64,000 bases of DNA from Parasutterella secunda (lineage in GTDB: Bacteria; Pseudomonadota; Gammaproteobacteria; Burkholderiales; Burkholderiaceae_F): positions 1-64,000 of the forward strand of contig NZ_JACJKX010000005.1 of the NCBI RefSeq assembly GCF_016901835.1, in the 5' to 3' direction. Both the position numbers and the translations under genes were made by a program. The notes beneath the pieces are model-generated. The model did no database searches and was not told the origin of the DNA. It was given only the letters and a program-made list of their open reading frames with translations. This document shows, one piece after another, positions 32,990 through 43,731 of this stretch (its first letter is position 1; each line of letters starts with the position of its first letter).

Positions 32990-35756
32990 GCTTTTAACGA
33001 AAATTTTCGGCAGTCGCAATGACCGCTTGATTAAACAGTACCGTCGTCAGTGCGTTGCGATCAATAAGTTGGAACCGACGATCAAAGCTTTGAGTGATGA
33101 AGAGCTCAAAGGCAAAACTCAAGAATTCCGTGATCGACTCGCAAAAGGTGAAACGCTCGAGGCATTACTGCCTGAAGCTTTTGCCGTTGTTCGTGAAGCC
33201 AGTTTACGTGTTTTGGGGATGCGCCACTTTGACGTACAGTTGATCGGCGGCATGGTGTTAAACGATGGCAAGATTGCTGAAATGCGTACCGGTGAAGGTA
33301 AGACGCTCACCGCAACCTTGGCTGTGTATTTAAACGCTCTGCCGGGTAAGGGTGTTCATGTGGTGACGGTCAATGACTATTTGGCCAAACGTGACGCCGA
33401 ATGGATGGGCCGAGTTTACAACTTCCTCGGGATGACTGTCGGAACGATTTACAGCCAACAACCCAATGAAGAAAAGGTCCAGGCCTACGCTGCAGACATT
33501 ACCTACGGTACCAATAACGAGTTTGGTTTTGACTATCTGCGTGACAACATGGAGTACGACATCCATCATCGTCGTCAACGCGGTCTGCACTATGCGATTG
33601 TCGACGAAGTGGACTCCATTTTGATTGACGAAGCTCGTACCCCTTTGATTATTTCAGGGCCTGCTGACGACAACACTGAGCTCTATGCCAAGATCAACGA
33701 TATCCCGCCTCTTTTAACCCGTCAGGCAACGGAAAAGGGTGAAGGGGATTACTGGGTTGATGAAAAAGCGCACCAGGTTTATATCTCCGAACAAGGCCAC
33801 GAACACATCGAGCAGATCCTGACTGAACGCGGCCTTATCCCTCAAGGACAAAGCCTCTACTCGGGTCAAAACATTATTTTGATGCACCACCTGATGGCTT
33901 CTTTGAGAGCGCATTCACTATTTAAGCGTGATCAGCACTATGTGGTTCAAAACGGTGAAATCGTCATCGTGGACGAATTCACGGGCCGTCTGATGCCGGG
34001 TCGCCGTTGGTCCGAAGGTTTGCATCAGGCCATTGAAGCTAAGGAAGGTGTCAAGATCAATCAGGAAAACCAAACGTTTGCCTCGATCACTTTCCAGAAT
34101 TACTTCCGTATGTATGAAAAACTGGCTGGTATGACCGGTACGGCTGATACGGAAGCCTACGAATTCCAGGATATTTACGGTTTGGAAACGGTTGTCATTC
34201 CGACTCATAAGAAGATGATTCGTGATGACCAGCAAGACAAGGTGTTCCGCACGGTCGATGAAAAGTATCGCGCGATCATTGAAGACATCAAAGAATGCAA
34301 CAAGCGCCAGCAACCGGTTCTGTTGGGTACGACCTCAATTGAAAACTCTGAAGCGCTCAGCCAACTGCTTGATAAAGAAGGAATCAAACACAATGTGTTG
34401 AACGCCAAGCAGCACGAACGTGAAGCTCAGATTGTTTTGGAAGCTGGCCGCCCGGGTGTAGTGACGATTGCTACGAACATGGCTGGCCGCGGTACCGATA
34501 TCGTTTTGGGCGGTGGCATCAATAAACATATCGATGACATTAAGACCAATCCCGATCTGAGTGAAGAGGAAAAACAGGCTCAGATTGAAAAGGTTAAAGC
34601 CGAGTGGCAGATCGAACACGACAAGGTGGTGGCCGCAGGCGGTCTTCGAATCATCGGCAGTGAACGCCATGAGTCCCGCCGTATTGACAACCAGTTGCGT
34701 GGTCGTGCCGGTCGTCAGGGTGACCCGGGTTCGTCATGCTTCTACCTCTCGATGGAAGATCCGTTACTGAGAATCTTCGGCGGTGACCGTATGCGTGCGA
34801 TTGCCGACAAACTTAAACTTGAAGAGGGTGTGGCCATTGAATCCAATATGCTTACGCGCATGATCGAAAGTGCTCAGCGTAAGGTCGAAGGCCGCAACTA
34901 CGATATCCGTAAGCAGTTGCTTGAATTTGACGACGTTCAAAATGACCAGCGCCGTGAAATTTACCGCTTGCGAAATGAAATTTTGGAAAGTTCCGATTTA
35001 AGCGAAATGGTGACCAATTTGCGTCATGGCTATTTCACGGATCTTTTCAGAACGTATGTGCCGGTGGATACCGTTGAAGAGCAATGGGATCTCAACACCT
35101 TGACGACGATTCTCAAGAGTGAGTGGGGTATTGATCTGGACTTTGCCGGCATGCTTGAAAAGAGTAACTCAACCACCGATGAAGATTTGCTCAAGGCCTT
35201 GATCGATGAAGTGGATCGTATTTATAACGAAAAGGTGGAGTTGGCCGGTCCTCAAGCTATGCACGATTTTGCCAAACAAGTGACGCTGCAAGTTTTGGAT
35301 AGCATCTGGCGTGCCCACATCACGGCTTTGGATGCTTTGCGTCAGGGTATTTACCTGCGTGGTTACGCTCAAAAGCAACCGAAGCAGGAATACAAGCGTG
35401 AAGCCTTCTCCATGTTTGAAACGCTGCTTGATCGTGTGCGCGAAAACGTGATGCGTGTGTTGATGACTGTTCGTATCCAGACTCGTGAAGAAGCCATGGC
35501 TGAACAGCAACGGGCTCAGCAGCAGGCGCTGGAACGTGCTCAGGCAATTGCTCAGGCCCAAGCTCGGGCCCAAGCCGAACAGCAGGCCAAGCAAAAGGTG
35601 GTGCATGACGATGAAGGGCACGAATTGTCCTTTACCGGCATATCACCCGCCGGCGTTGATCTCGATAAAGTCGATTGGCGAGGCGTTTCTCGCAACGATC
35701 CTTGCCCCTGTGGGTCGGGTAAAAAGTTTAAGAATTGCCACGGTCACATTGACTGA
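32979..35756 (+). CDS. secA: Preprotein translocase ATPase SecA
   Basis: Motor protein of 925 residues that drives unfolded preproteins through SecYEG. Walker A is in MRTGEGKT (about 101-108); [17 protein letters not shown] is the DEAD-box segment; [12 protein letters not shown] is the second RecA-like motif. A Q/A-rich linker (about 845-880) leads to the zinc finger [13 protein letters not shown] at the C-terminus that binds SecB and phospholipid. AGGG precedes the ATG. A terminator follows. Confidence 0.97.
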   Translation: MFSELLTKIFGSRNDRLIKQYRRQCVAINKLEPTIKALSDEELKGKTQEFRDRLAKGETLEALLPEAFAVVREASLRVLGMRHFDVQLIGGMVLNDGKIAEMRTGEGKTLTATLAVYLNALPGKGVHVVTVNDYLAKRDAEWMGRVYNFLGMTVGTIYSQQPNEEKVQAYAADITYGTNNEFGFDYLRDNMEYDIHHRRQRGLHYAIVDEVDSILIDEARTPLIISGPADDNTELYAKINDIPPLLTRQATEKGEGDYWVDEKAHQVYISEQGHEHIEQILTERGLIPQGQSLYSGQNIILMHHLMASLRAHSLFKRDQHYVVQNGEIVIVDEFTGRLMPGRRWSEGLHQAIEAKEGVKINQENQTFASITFQNYFRMYEKLAGMTGTADTEAYEFQDIYGLETVVIPTHKKMIRDDQQDKVFRTVDEKYRAIIEDIKECNKRQQPVLLGTTSIENSEALSQLLDKEGIKHNVLNAKQHEREAQIVLEAGRPGVVTIATNMAGRGTDIVLGGGINKHIDDIKTNPDLSEEEKQAQIEKVKAEWQIEHDKVVAAGGLRIIGSERHESRRIDNQLRGRAGRQGDPGSSCFYLSMEDPLLRIFGGDRMRAIADKLKLEEGVAIESNMLTRMIESAQRKVEGRNYDIRKQLLEFDDVQNDQRREIYRLRNEILESSDLSEMVTNLRHGYFTDLFRTYVPVDTVEEQWDLNTLTTILKSEWGIDLDFAGMLEKSNSTTDEDLLKALIDEVDRIYNEKVELAGPQAMHDFAKQVTLQVLDSIWRAHITALDALRQGIYLRGYAQKQPKQEYKREAFSMFETLLDRVRENVMRVLMTVRIQTREEAMAEQQRAQQQALERAQAIAQAQARAQAEQQAKQKVVHDDEGHELSFTGISPAGVDLDKVDWRGVSRNDPCPCGSGKKFKNCHGHID

Positions 35757-35776
35757 TTTCAGAAACATTTAACCTA

Positions 35777-35806
35777 AGGGCGCTCAAGTCGGGCGCTCTT
35801 TTTTTC
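35777..35806 (+). terminator. Rho-independent terminator after secA
   Basis: AGGGCGC pairs with GCGCTCT over 7 bp with one G-U around a 9-nt loop, followed by a run of seven T, 20 bases after the secA stop. Confidence 0.8.
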
Positions 35807-35820
35807 AGAAGTGCCGAAAA

Positions 35821-36678
35821 ATGACAGATCGAATTGAAACATTGGTTGCCTGTGCAGTCCTGATGGATGAGCAGGGACGTTGTCTGTTGAATTCCAGACC
35901 GCAAGACAAGGTTTATGGCGGTTGGTGGGAGTTCCCCGGTGGAAAGCTTGAAGCGATGGAGACAGCTGAAGAAGCGGCCAAGCGCGAGGTGCGAGAGGAG
36001 TTGGGCCTTGATATTGCAGAGGCGGTTCCTTGGGTGACGATCGTTCATGATTATCCGCATGCTTTGGTTCGGGTTCATTTCCTGCGCTCCTGGAAGTGGC
36101 GAGGTACGCCCAAAGCACTCGAAAGACAGGACTCGTTCGGGTTCTTTGCACCGAATGAATGGCCCGAACCGCTTCTGGAGGCAAGTAAGCCCTTGAGAGA
36201 ATGGCTCAAATGCCCCAAACACTGGCTCAAAATTAAGTCGGCTCAGGCGGCGGATTTTTTTGAATCACAAAAAGGCAGAACTTTTGACGGGGCTATTTTA
36301 TGTGGTGAGCACGCCGCAGAATTTGAGACTTGGAAAGAAAAATTAGCGCCTTTGGGGGTTCGTGAGATTTGGGTGGATGCCGAGGCAAAAGCGGATGTTC
36401 AGCACAAAGCCGACGGCGTCTTTGTCGATGACAACCAAAGCAGTGACGCTATTGAAAATAAACGTTTTGCCGTCAAGGCTGATATCAGTCGTTGGGATGA
36501 AATCGCTGCCCAAGGCGCTCTTTTTGCCTGGGTTGATCCAGCAGTACGGGTTGCTTCAAGCGCCTGGCTTCGTTTAATGGCCGATAACCCCGTACCGCTC
36601 TTTCTCACGAATATAAAGATCAATGACGAAAAGTTATTGAGACCGCACGGGGCACACGGTTGGATTGAAACTATTTAG
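35821..36678 (+). CDS. mutT: MutT-like Nudix hydrolase with a C-terminal ThiE-like domain
   Basis: The first 130 residues form a Nudix hydrolase; the Nudix box runs from GGKLEAME to REVREELGL (about 40-62), with the catalytic REVREE glutamates intact. MutT proteins hydrolyse 8-oxo-dGTP and prevent A:T to C:G errors. Residues 140-285 form a second domain with a weak resemblance to thiamine-phosphate synthase barrels, as found fused to MutT in many beta- and gammaproteobacteria; its thiamine-site residues are not evident. The stop overlaps the 3' end of yacG, which converges on it. Confidence 0.85.
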   Translation: MTDRIETLVACAVLMDEQGRCLLNSRPQDKVYGGWWEFPGGKLEAMETAEEAAKREVREELGLDIAEAVPWVTIVHDYPHALVRVHFLRSWKWRGTPKALERQDSFGFFAPNEWPEPLLEASKPLREWLKCPKHWLKIKSAQAADFFESQKGRTFDGAILCGEHAAEFETWKEKLAPLGVREIWVDAEAKADVQHKADGVFVDDNQSSDAIENKRFAVKADISRWDEIAAQGALFAWVDPAVRVASSAWLRLMADNPVPLFLTNIKINDEKLLRPHGAHGWIETI

Positions 36679-36910
36679 TCTCGCCTGAAGAGTCTTTTTT
36701 CTCTTCTTCTAAATGAGAAAAAAGCTCTTGGGCCAGTTTGTCGGCTTCGCTTTCGTTTGTTTGGGCGTAAGAATTGCCGCGAATAACGTAAGCATCACTT
36801 GCCCACTCGCCCAAGTCAATCAGTTTGCATCGCTCCGAGCAAAACGGGCGCCAGGGATTTTTTTCTGACCATTCAACCGGTTTCTTACAAGTCGGGCACT
36901 TGACAATCAT
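36671..36910 (-). CDS. yacG: Zinc-binding protein YacG (DNA gyrase inhibitor)
   Basis: Small protein of 79 residues with a treble-clef zinc site: [10 protein letters not shown] and [14 protein letters not shown] give the four cysteines. YacG binds GyrB and blocks DNA binding by gyrase in E. coli. It overlaps the coaE stop by four bases, and coaE-yacG is the usual neighbourhood. The intervening zapD gene seen in many relatives is absent. Confidence 0.93.
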   Translation of the reverse strand: MIVKCPTCKKPVEWSEKNPWRPFCSERCKLIDLGEWASDAYVIRGNSYAQTNESEADKLAQELFSHLEEEKKDSSGETK

Positions 36911-37536
36911 ACGGGTTCTCTCGATTTAGGCGACTGGCGCGCCATGTTGAGGTAAAAGTCGTGCAATCGACGCACTTGTTGAGTGAGCGCTTCCACCGTG
37001 GACTCATTGACGATGACTTCATTGGCAATAGCTTTTCTGGCATCGCGAGTAGCCTGAGTTGCGATAATGGCCATGACTTCTTCGGCAGAAAGCTTAGAGC
37101 GCTGCATGACACGAGCCACTTGAGTTTCAACTTCACAGTCGATCACCAAAATACGGTCACAACGACTGATCCACTGAGGACTTTCCGCTAAAAGGGGAAC
37201 AACCAGCACAACATAGGGGGCTTGTGAGTGCTGAGAGATCGAGGCCATCGTTACATTAGCGATGATCGGGTGCAAGATAGCTTCCAGCTTATGACGGGCT
37301 TCGGGATCTTTAAAGACCAATTCGCGCATTTTATTTCGATCAAGCCGCCCCGAAGGATCAATCAACTCATCGCCGAATGCCTCACGAATGGCAGGAATGG
37401 CCAAACCGTTGGGAGCAGTGATCGCGTGGCTGATCAAATCCGTGTCAATAACGGGCACACCCAATGCCTCAAAAGCGTTACTGGCTTGAGTTTTCCCGGA
37501 GCCGATTCCGCCGGTCAAGCCCACAATCCATGTCAT
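36907..37536 (-). CDS. coaE: Dephospho-CoA kinase CoaE
   Basis: P-loop kinase of 209 residues performing the last step of coenzyme A synthesis. [12 protein letters not shown] (about 6-17) is the nucleotide loop; DTDLISHAI, the LEAILHPII segment and VPLLAES are family marks. It lies downstream of the hyp genes but is separated by 190 bases and probably has its own promoter there. Confidence 0.95.
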   Translation of the reverse strand: MTWIVGLTGGIGSGKTQASNAFEALGVPVIDTDLISHAITAPNGLAIPAIREAFGDELIDPSGRLDRNKMRELVFKDPEARHKLEAILHPIIANVTMASISQHSQAPYVVLVVPLLAESPQWISRCDRILVIDCEVETQVARVMQRSKLSAEEVMAIIATQATRDARKAIANEVIVNESTVEALTQQVRRLHDFYLNMARQSPKSREPV

Positions 37537-37727
37537 GAAAAAACCTATGAAAGAATAATTGAAAGACTCACAAATTATACGTTCTTTGGAGTCGTCAATT
37601 GAAAAAAGAAAATGTTTTTCCTCATGTCCTAGGTAGCCACGCGTAATGCAGTTAATGACGTTTTTTTTTCAGGACAAGACAGGAGCGCTTTTTCCCTATT
37701 CGGCGTGGGTCTTGTTTGGACTAACCG

Positions 37728-38777
37728 TTAACAGATTCTGGGCAGCTGCTCACCGTTTAACCAATCAACGCTTCTGCGGCCACCCAGAAGCGTTTTCATT
37801 TCAACAAAACCGGCATTTTCTTGTGTGACTTCTCCGATAATGGCTGCATCGCGACCGTGAGGGTGCACTTTCATGATGCGCAAAACCTTCTGTGCATCAT
37901 TGGGGTTACAGATCACGATGACTTTGCCTTCGTTGGCGACAAAAAGAGGATCGAGCCCTAAAAATTCACAGGCGGCAGCAACCGAAGGTTTAACGGGAAT
38001 GGATTCTTCGTTCAGAAAAATCCCGACACCGCTTTGATGGGCAATTTCGTTAAGCGTTGCTGCCAATCCGCCTCGAGTCGGATCACGTAAGACATGAATG
38101 TCGGGGACTGCTGACAACACTTTTTCAATCAGATCATTTAAGGGGGCGGTGTCACTTTCAATTTCTGTTAAAAAGGACATGTTTTCCCGTTTGGACAAAA
38201 TGGCTGTTCCGTGGTCACCCATGGATCCCGAAATCAAAATCACATCTCCCGGCCGAGCATTCTTACCGGAAATCGGGAAATCCGTTATTTTTTCTCCGAT
38301 TCCGGTCGTTGAGATATAAATGCCATCGCTGTGACCTTTTTCGACCACTTTGGTGTCACCGGTGACGATGGCAACGTGTGACTCTTTCGCACTTTTTGCC
38401 ATCGACTCAACGATTTTGTTGAGATCGCTCAAAGCAAAGCCTTCTTCAAGGATGAAACTCGCAGCAATGTATAAGGGTTTGGCACCACACATTGCTACAT
38501 CATTGACCGTGCCGCAAACTGCGAGTCGCCCGATGTCTCCGCCTGGGAAAAATAAGGGTGAGATCACATGCGCATCGCACGAAACGGCTATAGGTCGTTT
38601 CATGGGCGGGAGAACCGCACCGTCGTGTCCCTCATCGAGCCAATCATTGGTGAAGTGGCGTGCGAAAATTTCTTCAATTAATTGGGCACTCGCGAGGCCG
38701 CCCGCACCGTGAGTCATTTCGATGCGGCCGCCTTTCAGATCGAGATGGCGAACGTAGCTGGGTTTAATGGATGACAT
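37728..38777 (-). CDS. hypE: Hydrogenase maturation protein HypE (carbamoyl dehydratase)
   Basis: Last gene of the minus-strand hyp arm, 349 residues. HypE receives a carbamoyl group from HypF on its C-terminal cysteine and dehydrates it to the thiocyanate that becomes the CN ligand of the NiFe centre. The C-terminus ends in PRIC, the essential motif. The N-terminal MTHGAGG and the AIR-synthase-like fold segments (GDTKVVEKG, RDPTRGGLAATLNE) are intact. AAGGA precedes the ATG at 38777; longer frames upstream lack a site. Confidence 0.96.
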   Translation of the reverse strand: MSSIKPSYVRHLDLKGGRIEMTHGAGGLASAQLIEEIFARHFTNDWLDEGHDGAVLPPMKRPIAVSCDAHVISPLFFPGGDIGRLAVCGTVNDVAMCGAKPLYIAASFILEEGFALSDLNKIVESMAKSAKESHVAIVTGDTKVVEKGHSDGIYISTTGIGEKITDFPISGKNARPGDVILISGSMGDHGTAILSKRENMSFLTEIESDTAPLNDLIEKVLSAVPDIHVLRDPTRGGLAATLNEIAHQSGVGIFLNEESIPVKPSVAAACEFLGLDPLFVANEGKVIVICNPNDAQKVLRIMKVHPHGRDAAIIGEVTQENAGFVEMKTLLGGRRSVDWLNGEQLPRIC

Positions 38778-38788
38778 TTGAATCCTTC

Positions 38789-39928
38789 TTACTTTGTTGT
38801 TTTTTGAACTCCGGAACCTTTGGGTGCATAACGCCAGTAGGCCGCGCATGCCCCTTCAGAGCTGACCATGCAAGCGCCCATCGGGTGAGCAGGCGTGCAA
38901 ACCGTACCGAAAAGCTTGCAGTCTCGGGGTTCTTTTTCTCCTCGTAAAATCGCCCCGCATGCGCATGCCTTGTTGTCCGGGCTGTGAAGTTCGGGCATAT
39001 TGAAACGCTTTTCAGCATCGAAGTCTTGAAATTCGTCGGCAAGTTTCAGCGCAGAAAATGGCACTTGTCCTAATCCTCGCCATTCAAACGACTTCCGAAG
39101 TGTGAAAACGTCTTTCATCAACTTTTTGGCGATTAAATTACCTTCAGGGCTTACCGCTCTTGTGAATTCATTTTCCACACAGTGACGCTTTTCGTTGGTT
39201 TGTTTAATCAGCATCAAAATGGCAAGAAGCATATCAATGGGTTCGAATCCGGCGATCACAACAGGCTTTTCCCAATTTTTGGCAAAGCCTTCATAGGCAT
39301 TTGAGCCGATGATAGTCGAAACATGAGCCGGACCCACCAGCCCGTCTAAAAGGCCCGCCGGAGAGTTCTTCGAAGCACTCTTGAGAATATGCTCCATGGC
39401 AGCGGGCGTGAGCACGTGATTGACGAAAACAGAAAAATTCTTAAGTCCCAAATTTTTTGCCGTTTTCACCGCAACGGCAGTGGGCGGAGTCGTGGTCTCA
39501 AATCCGATTGCAAAAAAGACGACCTGCCGGTCGGGATTGTTTTTTGCCAGATTTAAGGCGTCCATGGGAGAGTAAACCATGCGTACATCCCCTCCGAGAG
39601 CGCGGCAATTAAAAAGCGACAGCCCTTTGGAGGTGGGCACACGCAAGGTATCGGCATAAGTACAAAGGATCACTTTTTCGGTTAATGCCAAGTTGATCGC
39701 CATCTCGATTCGCCCGACCGGTAAAACACAAACCGGACAGCCCGGCCCATGAATCATTTTGACATTTGGGGGCAGCAAGTCAGTCAGTCCCCAACGCGAC
39801 AGTACATGGGTGTGACCACCGCAAAATTCCATGAAACGGTAGGAGCGGTCGGTGCGGGTTTGGCGGGCAATTTCCTCGCTTAGGGCAGCGGCCTTTTCCC
39901 GGTCACGGTATTCCGTTACGTATTGCAT
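38789..39928 (-). CDS. hypD: Hydrogenase maturation protein HypD
   Basis: Iron-sulfur protein of 379 residues on which, with HypC, the Fe(CN)2CO unit is assembled. EFCGGHTH near 34-41, HGPGCPVCVLP (about 60-70), and the C-terminal cysteines (NKACACGAIL, CKLFGTVCTPAHPMGACM) for the [4Fe-4S] cluster are present. Start overlaps the hypC stop (TAATG). Confidence 0.96.
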   Translation of the reverse strand: MQYVTEYRDREKAAALSEEIARQTRTDRSYRFMEFCGGHTHVLSRWGLTDLLPPNVKMIHGPGCPVCVLPVGRIEMAINLALTEKVILCTYADTLRVPTSKGLSLFNCRALGGDVRMVYSPMDALNLAKNNPDRQVVFFAIGFETTTPPTAVAVKTAKNLGLKNFSVFVNHVLTPAAMEHILKSASKNSPAGLLDGLVGPAHVSTIIGSNAYEGFAKNWEKPVVIAGFEPIDMLLAILMLIKQTNEKRHCVENEFTRAVSPEGNLIAKKLMKDVFTLRKSFEWRGLGQVPFSALKLADEFQDFDAEKRFNMPELHSPDNKACACGAILRGEKEPRDCKLFGTVCTPAHPMGACMVSSEGACAAYWRYAPKGSGVQKTTK

Positions 39929-40170
39929 TACATGAACTCCGCCTCTTTTTTTCCCTCGGCTGCAATACTTTTGAGTAACTCCTGGGTTTGGCGGGCTTGA
40001 GCCGAATCAATACGATTCAGTGCAAAACCCACATGAACGATAACCCAATCGCCTGCAGCGGGATTTTCAATTAACGAAACGTTGACCTCTTTTTCTATGC
40101 CATTGAAATCGCACAGAGCATTTTCACTGTCAATTAATTTGATGATTTTTGCCGGTACAGCCAAACACAT
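39928..40170 (-). CDS. hypC: Hydrogenase assembly chaperone HypC
   Basis: Small OB-fold chaperone of 80 residues. The essential N-terminal MCLAVP is present, and its cysteine binds iron after loss of Met1. It partners with HypD and then with the large subunit precursor. The ATG at 40170 is chosen because it gives this N-terminus. A second HypC relative, hoxL, is on the other arm. Confidence 0.95.
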   Translation of the reverse strand: MCLAVPAKIIKLIDSENALCDFNGIEKEVNVSLIENPAAGDWVIVHVGFALNRIDSAQARQTQELLKSIAAEGKKEAEFM

Positions 40171-40193
40171 AGTCTTTTTCCGATGAAACGTGT

Positions 40194-42530
40194 TCAACGG
40201 TCTCCTTCAAAAATAAATTGATCGGCCTGAGCTTCTAGTGCAAGATGCGCCAACCACACCTGCCCTAACGCCAGTCCTCCGTCTCCGGCGGGGACCTTCT
40301 GCGGGTAGTAGCTTTCCATGTTTTGTGCGTGTAACTCATTGACCAAACAAGCCGTCAGGATACGATTGGCCATGCAGCCGCCCGTTAAAGCGATAGGACC
40401 CCTGTAATCCGTTTGTCGGCAGGCTCTGAGCGTCAATTGCACCAAGCCACATGCCAGTGTCGCATGAAAGTCGGCCGCCCATTGCGAAACGCTTTGGGTG
40501 TCAAGCGAGCTGTGCGCACAGACTATTTTGTCTAAAAAAGGTAGCAGGTTCAGTTGCCCGCCTTTAATCTCAAAACCGTCGCGATGCACATGAGGCACAG
40601 CTTTGTAGGCCGTACTTTCCAACAGCATGGCCGCACGGGCTTCATCGTGTTGGATGTCGCACAACCCCAAAAGTGCACTGAGTGCATCAAAAAGTCTGCC
40701 AACTGACGAGCTCGCAGGCGAGAGTTTGCAATTCGTGACGAGCGAACCGAAGTGTGCAGCGTTGGGCAGGGTGGGGAAAAATTTTTCAATGAGAGACTCT
40801 TTTTTAAGAAGAGTCAAGACCGAAGCGCCCATGCGGCGAGGTTCGTGTGCGGCGATGTCGCCGCCCGGAAGCGGCAAGGGTAAAAGCGTTCCCCAACGTT
40901 CAAAGCCGGTTCTTTTCACCATGAGTAGCTCCCCACCCCAAATTTCTTTACCGGGACCCAGTCCGACGCCGTCAAGCGCAAGGCCGAGTGTGGGCTCTTT
41001 ACGGTTGAGCTCCGCCATGGCTACCCCAATATGCGCAGCATGATGGTAAATGGAGAAAAACTTGGCATGAGTTTCATCAGCGAGCTTGGCAGCATAACGG
41101 GTGCTGAAAAAGTCCGGATGCGCATCGGAGACCACAACTTGTGGTTTAATCTCATAGAGGTGGGCAAGATGAGAAGCAGCCTCTCGGTATGCTTCAGTGG
41201 TTTGGGTATTTTCTAAGTCTCCGATATGTTGGGTTAAAAAGACATCCTCATCTCGTGTGAGCGCAGCCGTGTTTTTCAGATAGGCACCTGCGGCAAAAGT
41301 GGGCTCAATTGCTTGGTCAAACTTGATGGCTTCGGGTGCGTAGCCGCGCGATCGTCGGATGAAGATCGGCTTCTCGCCCACCATACGGACAACGGAATCA
41401 TCACAGCGAGTGAGAATATCACGGTTATGAAGAAGGAAGAAATCGGCAATCCCTGACAGTTTCTCCAAGGCCTCATCATTGCCGATGACCAGAGGTTCAC
41501 CCGAGCGGTTAGCCGAGGTCATCACAAGCATTTCATTTAAGCACAATGATTCGGTCCACTGAGCACCATCGGGTTTACCTGCCAATGAATGAAAAAGCAG
41601 CCAATGCACAGGTGTATAAGGCAACATAATGCCGATGTCGGATAAGCCATCGGCAATGCCCGGTAAATCAATGTTTGCTTTTTTGGGTAAAAGAACAATC
41701 GGTCTGGCAACACTTTCGAGGATTGAGCGTGCAGCTTCACTGATTTCTGCGTAAAGTGCGGCACTTTTTGCATTGGCCATCATAACCGCAAGCGCTTTCT
41801 CATCGCGCCCTTTCCGTTGTCTCAGTTCAGCAACGGCTTGCGGATTACGGGCATCACACACAAGGTGAAAGCCCCCCAAACCTTTGACCGCGACAATTTT
41901 CCCTGCACGGATCGCATCAATTGTCAGATCGATCGGGTCGCCTTCAATCGCTTCGCCTCGTGCGTTTTCAAAGCAAAGTTCAGGACCGCAAACCGGACAA
42001 GCATTGGGTTGAGCGTGAAAGCGTCGATCCAAGGGGTCTGTATATTCCTTTTGACACTGCGGGCACATTTTAAAAGGTGCCATAGTGGTCTGCGGCCGAT
42101 CGTAGGGCAGGTGTTTGGTAATCGTAAAGCGCGGACCGCAGTGGGTGCAGTTGGTAAAGGCGTAACGGTAACGGCGGTTGCCGGGCGTAAACATGTCTTC
42201 GAGACAAGCCTTACACGTGGCAGCATCAGCCGTGATAGCCGTTTTGACTTTACCTTCCTGACTTTCGGTAATGGTGAAGTCTGTGTAGCCTTTAACCGGT
42301 GTATCCGACATGTGTATGTAGTCAATACGGGCCAGAGGCGGTTTACCTTGACGCATGGCTTCGGGAAAAGCTAATACTTGGTTGTCTTCACCTTCGAGTA
42401 CCACCCCGACTCCTTCAGCATCGTTAAATACTTCGCCATTGAGTCCGAGTTCTCTGGCGATGCGATAGACCGTCGGTCGAAAACCGACTCCTTGAACCAA
42501 TCCGTTAATACGGAAAAATTTTGCGATCAT
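40194..42530 (-). CDS. hypF: Carbamoyltransferase HypF
   Basis: Multidomain enzyme of 778 residues that turns carbamoyl phosphate and ATP into carbamoyl-AMP and loads HypE. In order: acylphosphatase domain (NGLVQGVGFRPTVYRIA), two zinc fingers (CKACLEDM...CTHCGPRF, CPQCQKEY...CPVCG), a YrdC-like domain with the KGLGGFHLVCDA loop, and a Kae1/TobZ-like C-terminal domain with HHAAH (about 500) and TGGCMANRIL. All parts are intact. Confidence 0.96.
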   Translation of the reverse strand: MIAKFFRINGLVQGVGFRPTVYRIARELGLNGEVFNDAEGVGVVLEGEDNQVLAFPEAMRQGKPPLARIDYIHMSDTPVKGYTDFTITESQEGKVKTAITADAATCKACLEDMFTPGNRRYRYAFTNCTHCGPRFTITKHLPYDRPQTTMAPFKMCPQCQKEYTDPLDRRFHAQPNACPVCGPELCFENARGEAIEGDPIDLTIDAIRAGKIVAVKGLGGFHLVCDARNPQAVAELRQRKGRDEKALAVMMANAKSAALYAEISEAARSILESVARPIVLLPKKANIDLPGIADGLSDIGIMLPYTPVHWLLFHSLAGKPDGAQWTESLCLNEMLVMTSANRSGEPLVIGNDEALEKLSGIADFFLLHNRDILTRCDDSVVRMVGEKPIFIRRSRGYAPEAIKFDQAIEPTFAAGAYLKNTAALTRDEDVFLTQHIGDLENTQTTEAYREAASHLAHLYEIKPQVVVSDAHPDFFSTRYAAKLADETHAKFFSIYHHAAHIGVAMAELNRKEPTLGLALDGVGLGPGKEIWGGELLMVKRTGFERWGTLLPLPLPGGDIAAHEPRRMGASVLTLLKKESLIEKFFPTLPNAAHFGSLVTNCKLSPASSSVGRLFDALSALLGLCDIQHDEARAAMLLESTAYKAVPHVHRDGFEIKGGQLNLLPFLDKIVCAHSSLDTQSVSQWAADFHATLACGLVQLTLRACRQTDYRGPIALTGGCMANRILTACLVNELHAQNMESYYPQKVPAGDGGLALGQVWLAHLALEAQADQFIFEGDR

Positions 42531-42542
42531 GGCTTTTTCCCG

Positions 42543-43352
42543 TTATAGGCTGGCCAAGGTTTTTTGAGCTTCAAGCCACGTGATCCATTTATCGAGCCCA
42601 TCGCCTTTGGTTGAGGAAACTCTGAGAATCCGAATTTTCGGGTTGACTCGCCGGGCATATTCTTCACAGGCTTCGATATTGAAGTTGACGTAGTCAAGAA
42701 GATCGACCTTATTGATGATCATCACGTCGGACGCTCTGAACATGTCGGGGTATTTGAGCGGTTTGTCTTCGCCTTCGGTTACCGAGAGAATGACTACCTT
42801 ATGGGCTTCGCCGAGATCAAATTCGGCAGGGCAGACGAGATTGCCTACGTTTTCAATAAAGAGCACTGAGTTATCGGACAGCTGCATATGGCCGAGTGCG
42901 TGACGAACCTGTTCGGCATCAAGGTGACAGCCCTTACCCGTATTGATCTGATGGGCTTGAACACCAGTAGCCCGAACCCGCTCGGCATCATTGCTGGTTT
43001 GTTGGTCGCCTTCAATGACACTGATGGTGAGTTTCTCACCGGCAGCTTTAATCGTTGCACAAAGTAGCTCTGTCTTGCCCGAGCCGGGACTGGAGACAAA
43101 ATTCAGGGCGAGGATATGCTTTTGTCGGAAATAGTCACGGTTTTCATTGGCCACCGCATTGTTGCGTGACAAGATGTCTTCTTCAATCGCAATGGCGCGT
43201 TCGGTGCCGACAGCCGCATCGTGAGAGTGCAAGTCCGACTCTCCGTGCTGATGTTCATGATGCTCGTGCGTGTGCGTGATGAGATTGCCGTTTTCATCGA
43301 CGTGCGTATGAGTATGAGGGTGGTTGCCGCCGCAACCGCATGTCGTACACAT
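42543..43352 (-). CDS. hypB: Nickel-incorporating GTPase HypB
   Basis: GTPase of 269 residues that delivers nickel to the hydrogenase with HypA. It begins with MCTTCGCGG (CxxCGC nickel site) and continues with a histidine-rich stretch (more than ten His in the first 45 residues) that can store nickel. The GTPase domain has SSPGSGKTEL, ENVGNLVCPAEFDLG and NKVDLLD. Two adjacent ATG codons exist; the second, at 43352, has AGGAG seven bases before it. Confidence 0.95.
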   Translation of the reverse strand: MCTTCGCGGNHPHTHTHVDENGNLITHTHEHHEHQHGESDLHSHDAAVGTERAIAIEEDILSRNNAVANENRDYFRQKHILALNFVSSPGSGKTELLCATIKAAGEKLTISVIEGDQQTSNDAERVRATGVQAHQINTGKGCHLDAEQVRHALGHMQLSDNSVLFIENVGNLVCPAEFDLGEAHKVVILSVTEGEDKPLKYPDMFRASDVMIINKVDLLDYVNFNIEACEEYARRVNPKIRILRVSSTKGDGLDKWITWLEAQKTLASL

Positions 43353-43386
43353 CATTGAACTCCTTATTCTCAACTAATTATTCGTT

Positions 43387-43731
43387 TTAGTCATCGGCCA
43401 CAATGTCAATGACTTTCAATTCAGTTCCGCCGGTGGCTGTCAGGTGATATCCGCCGCAGTGTGGACAAGCTTCTCCGTAGCGTTTTAAGGGCACTTCAAG
43501 TGAACAGTCCATGCACCAGGCTTTGCCGGGTGGCCTGTCAATAACGAGTTCGGCACCTTGAGCACAACCGTTTTGCGTGACGGATTGCCAGGCAAAGCGC
43601 AGACTTTCAATATCAACTCCGGCAAGCTCACCGACAGCGATGCGCACGCTTTTTACTCGGTTGACATGGTTAGCCTGTGCCGTTCGTTGCACAATCTCGA
43701 TGATGCCTTCGGCAATGGATAATTCGTGCAT
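43387..43731 (-). CDS. hypA: Hydrogenase nickel metallochaperone HypA
   Basis: Protein of 114 residues with the N-terminal nickel site MHELS and a zinc finger formed by CMDC and CPHC. It hands nickel to the large subunit with HypB. The ATG at 43731 is fixed by the MHE N-terminus and overlaps the hoxV stop (ATGA). Confidence 0.95.
   Translation of the reverse strand: MHELSIAEGIIEIVQRTAQANHVNRVKSVRIAVGELAGVDIESLRFAWQSVTQNGCAQGAELVIDRPPGKAWCMDCSLEVPLKRYGEACPHCGGYHLTATGGTELKVIDIVADD

Noticed and set aside
37646-37828. 60-codon frame antisense to the end of hypE
   Set aside because: Overlaps a conserved gene on the opposite strand and has no ribosome site.
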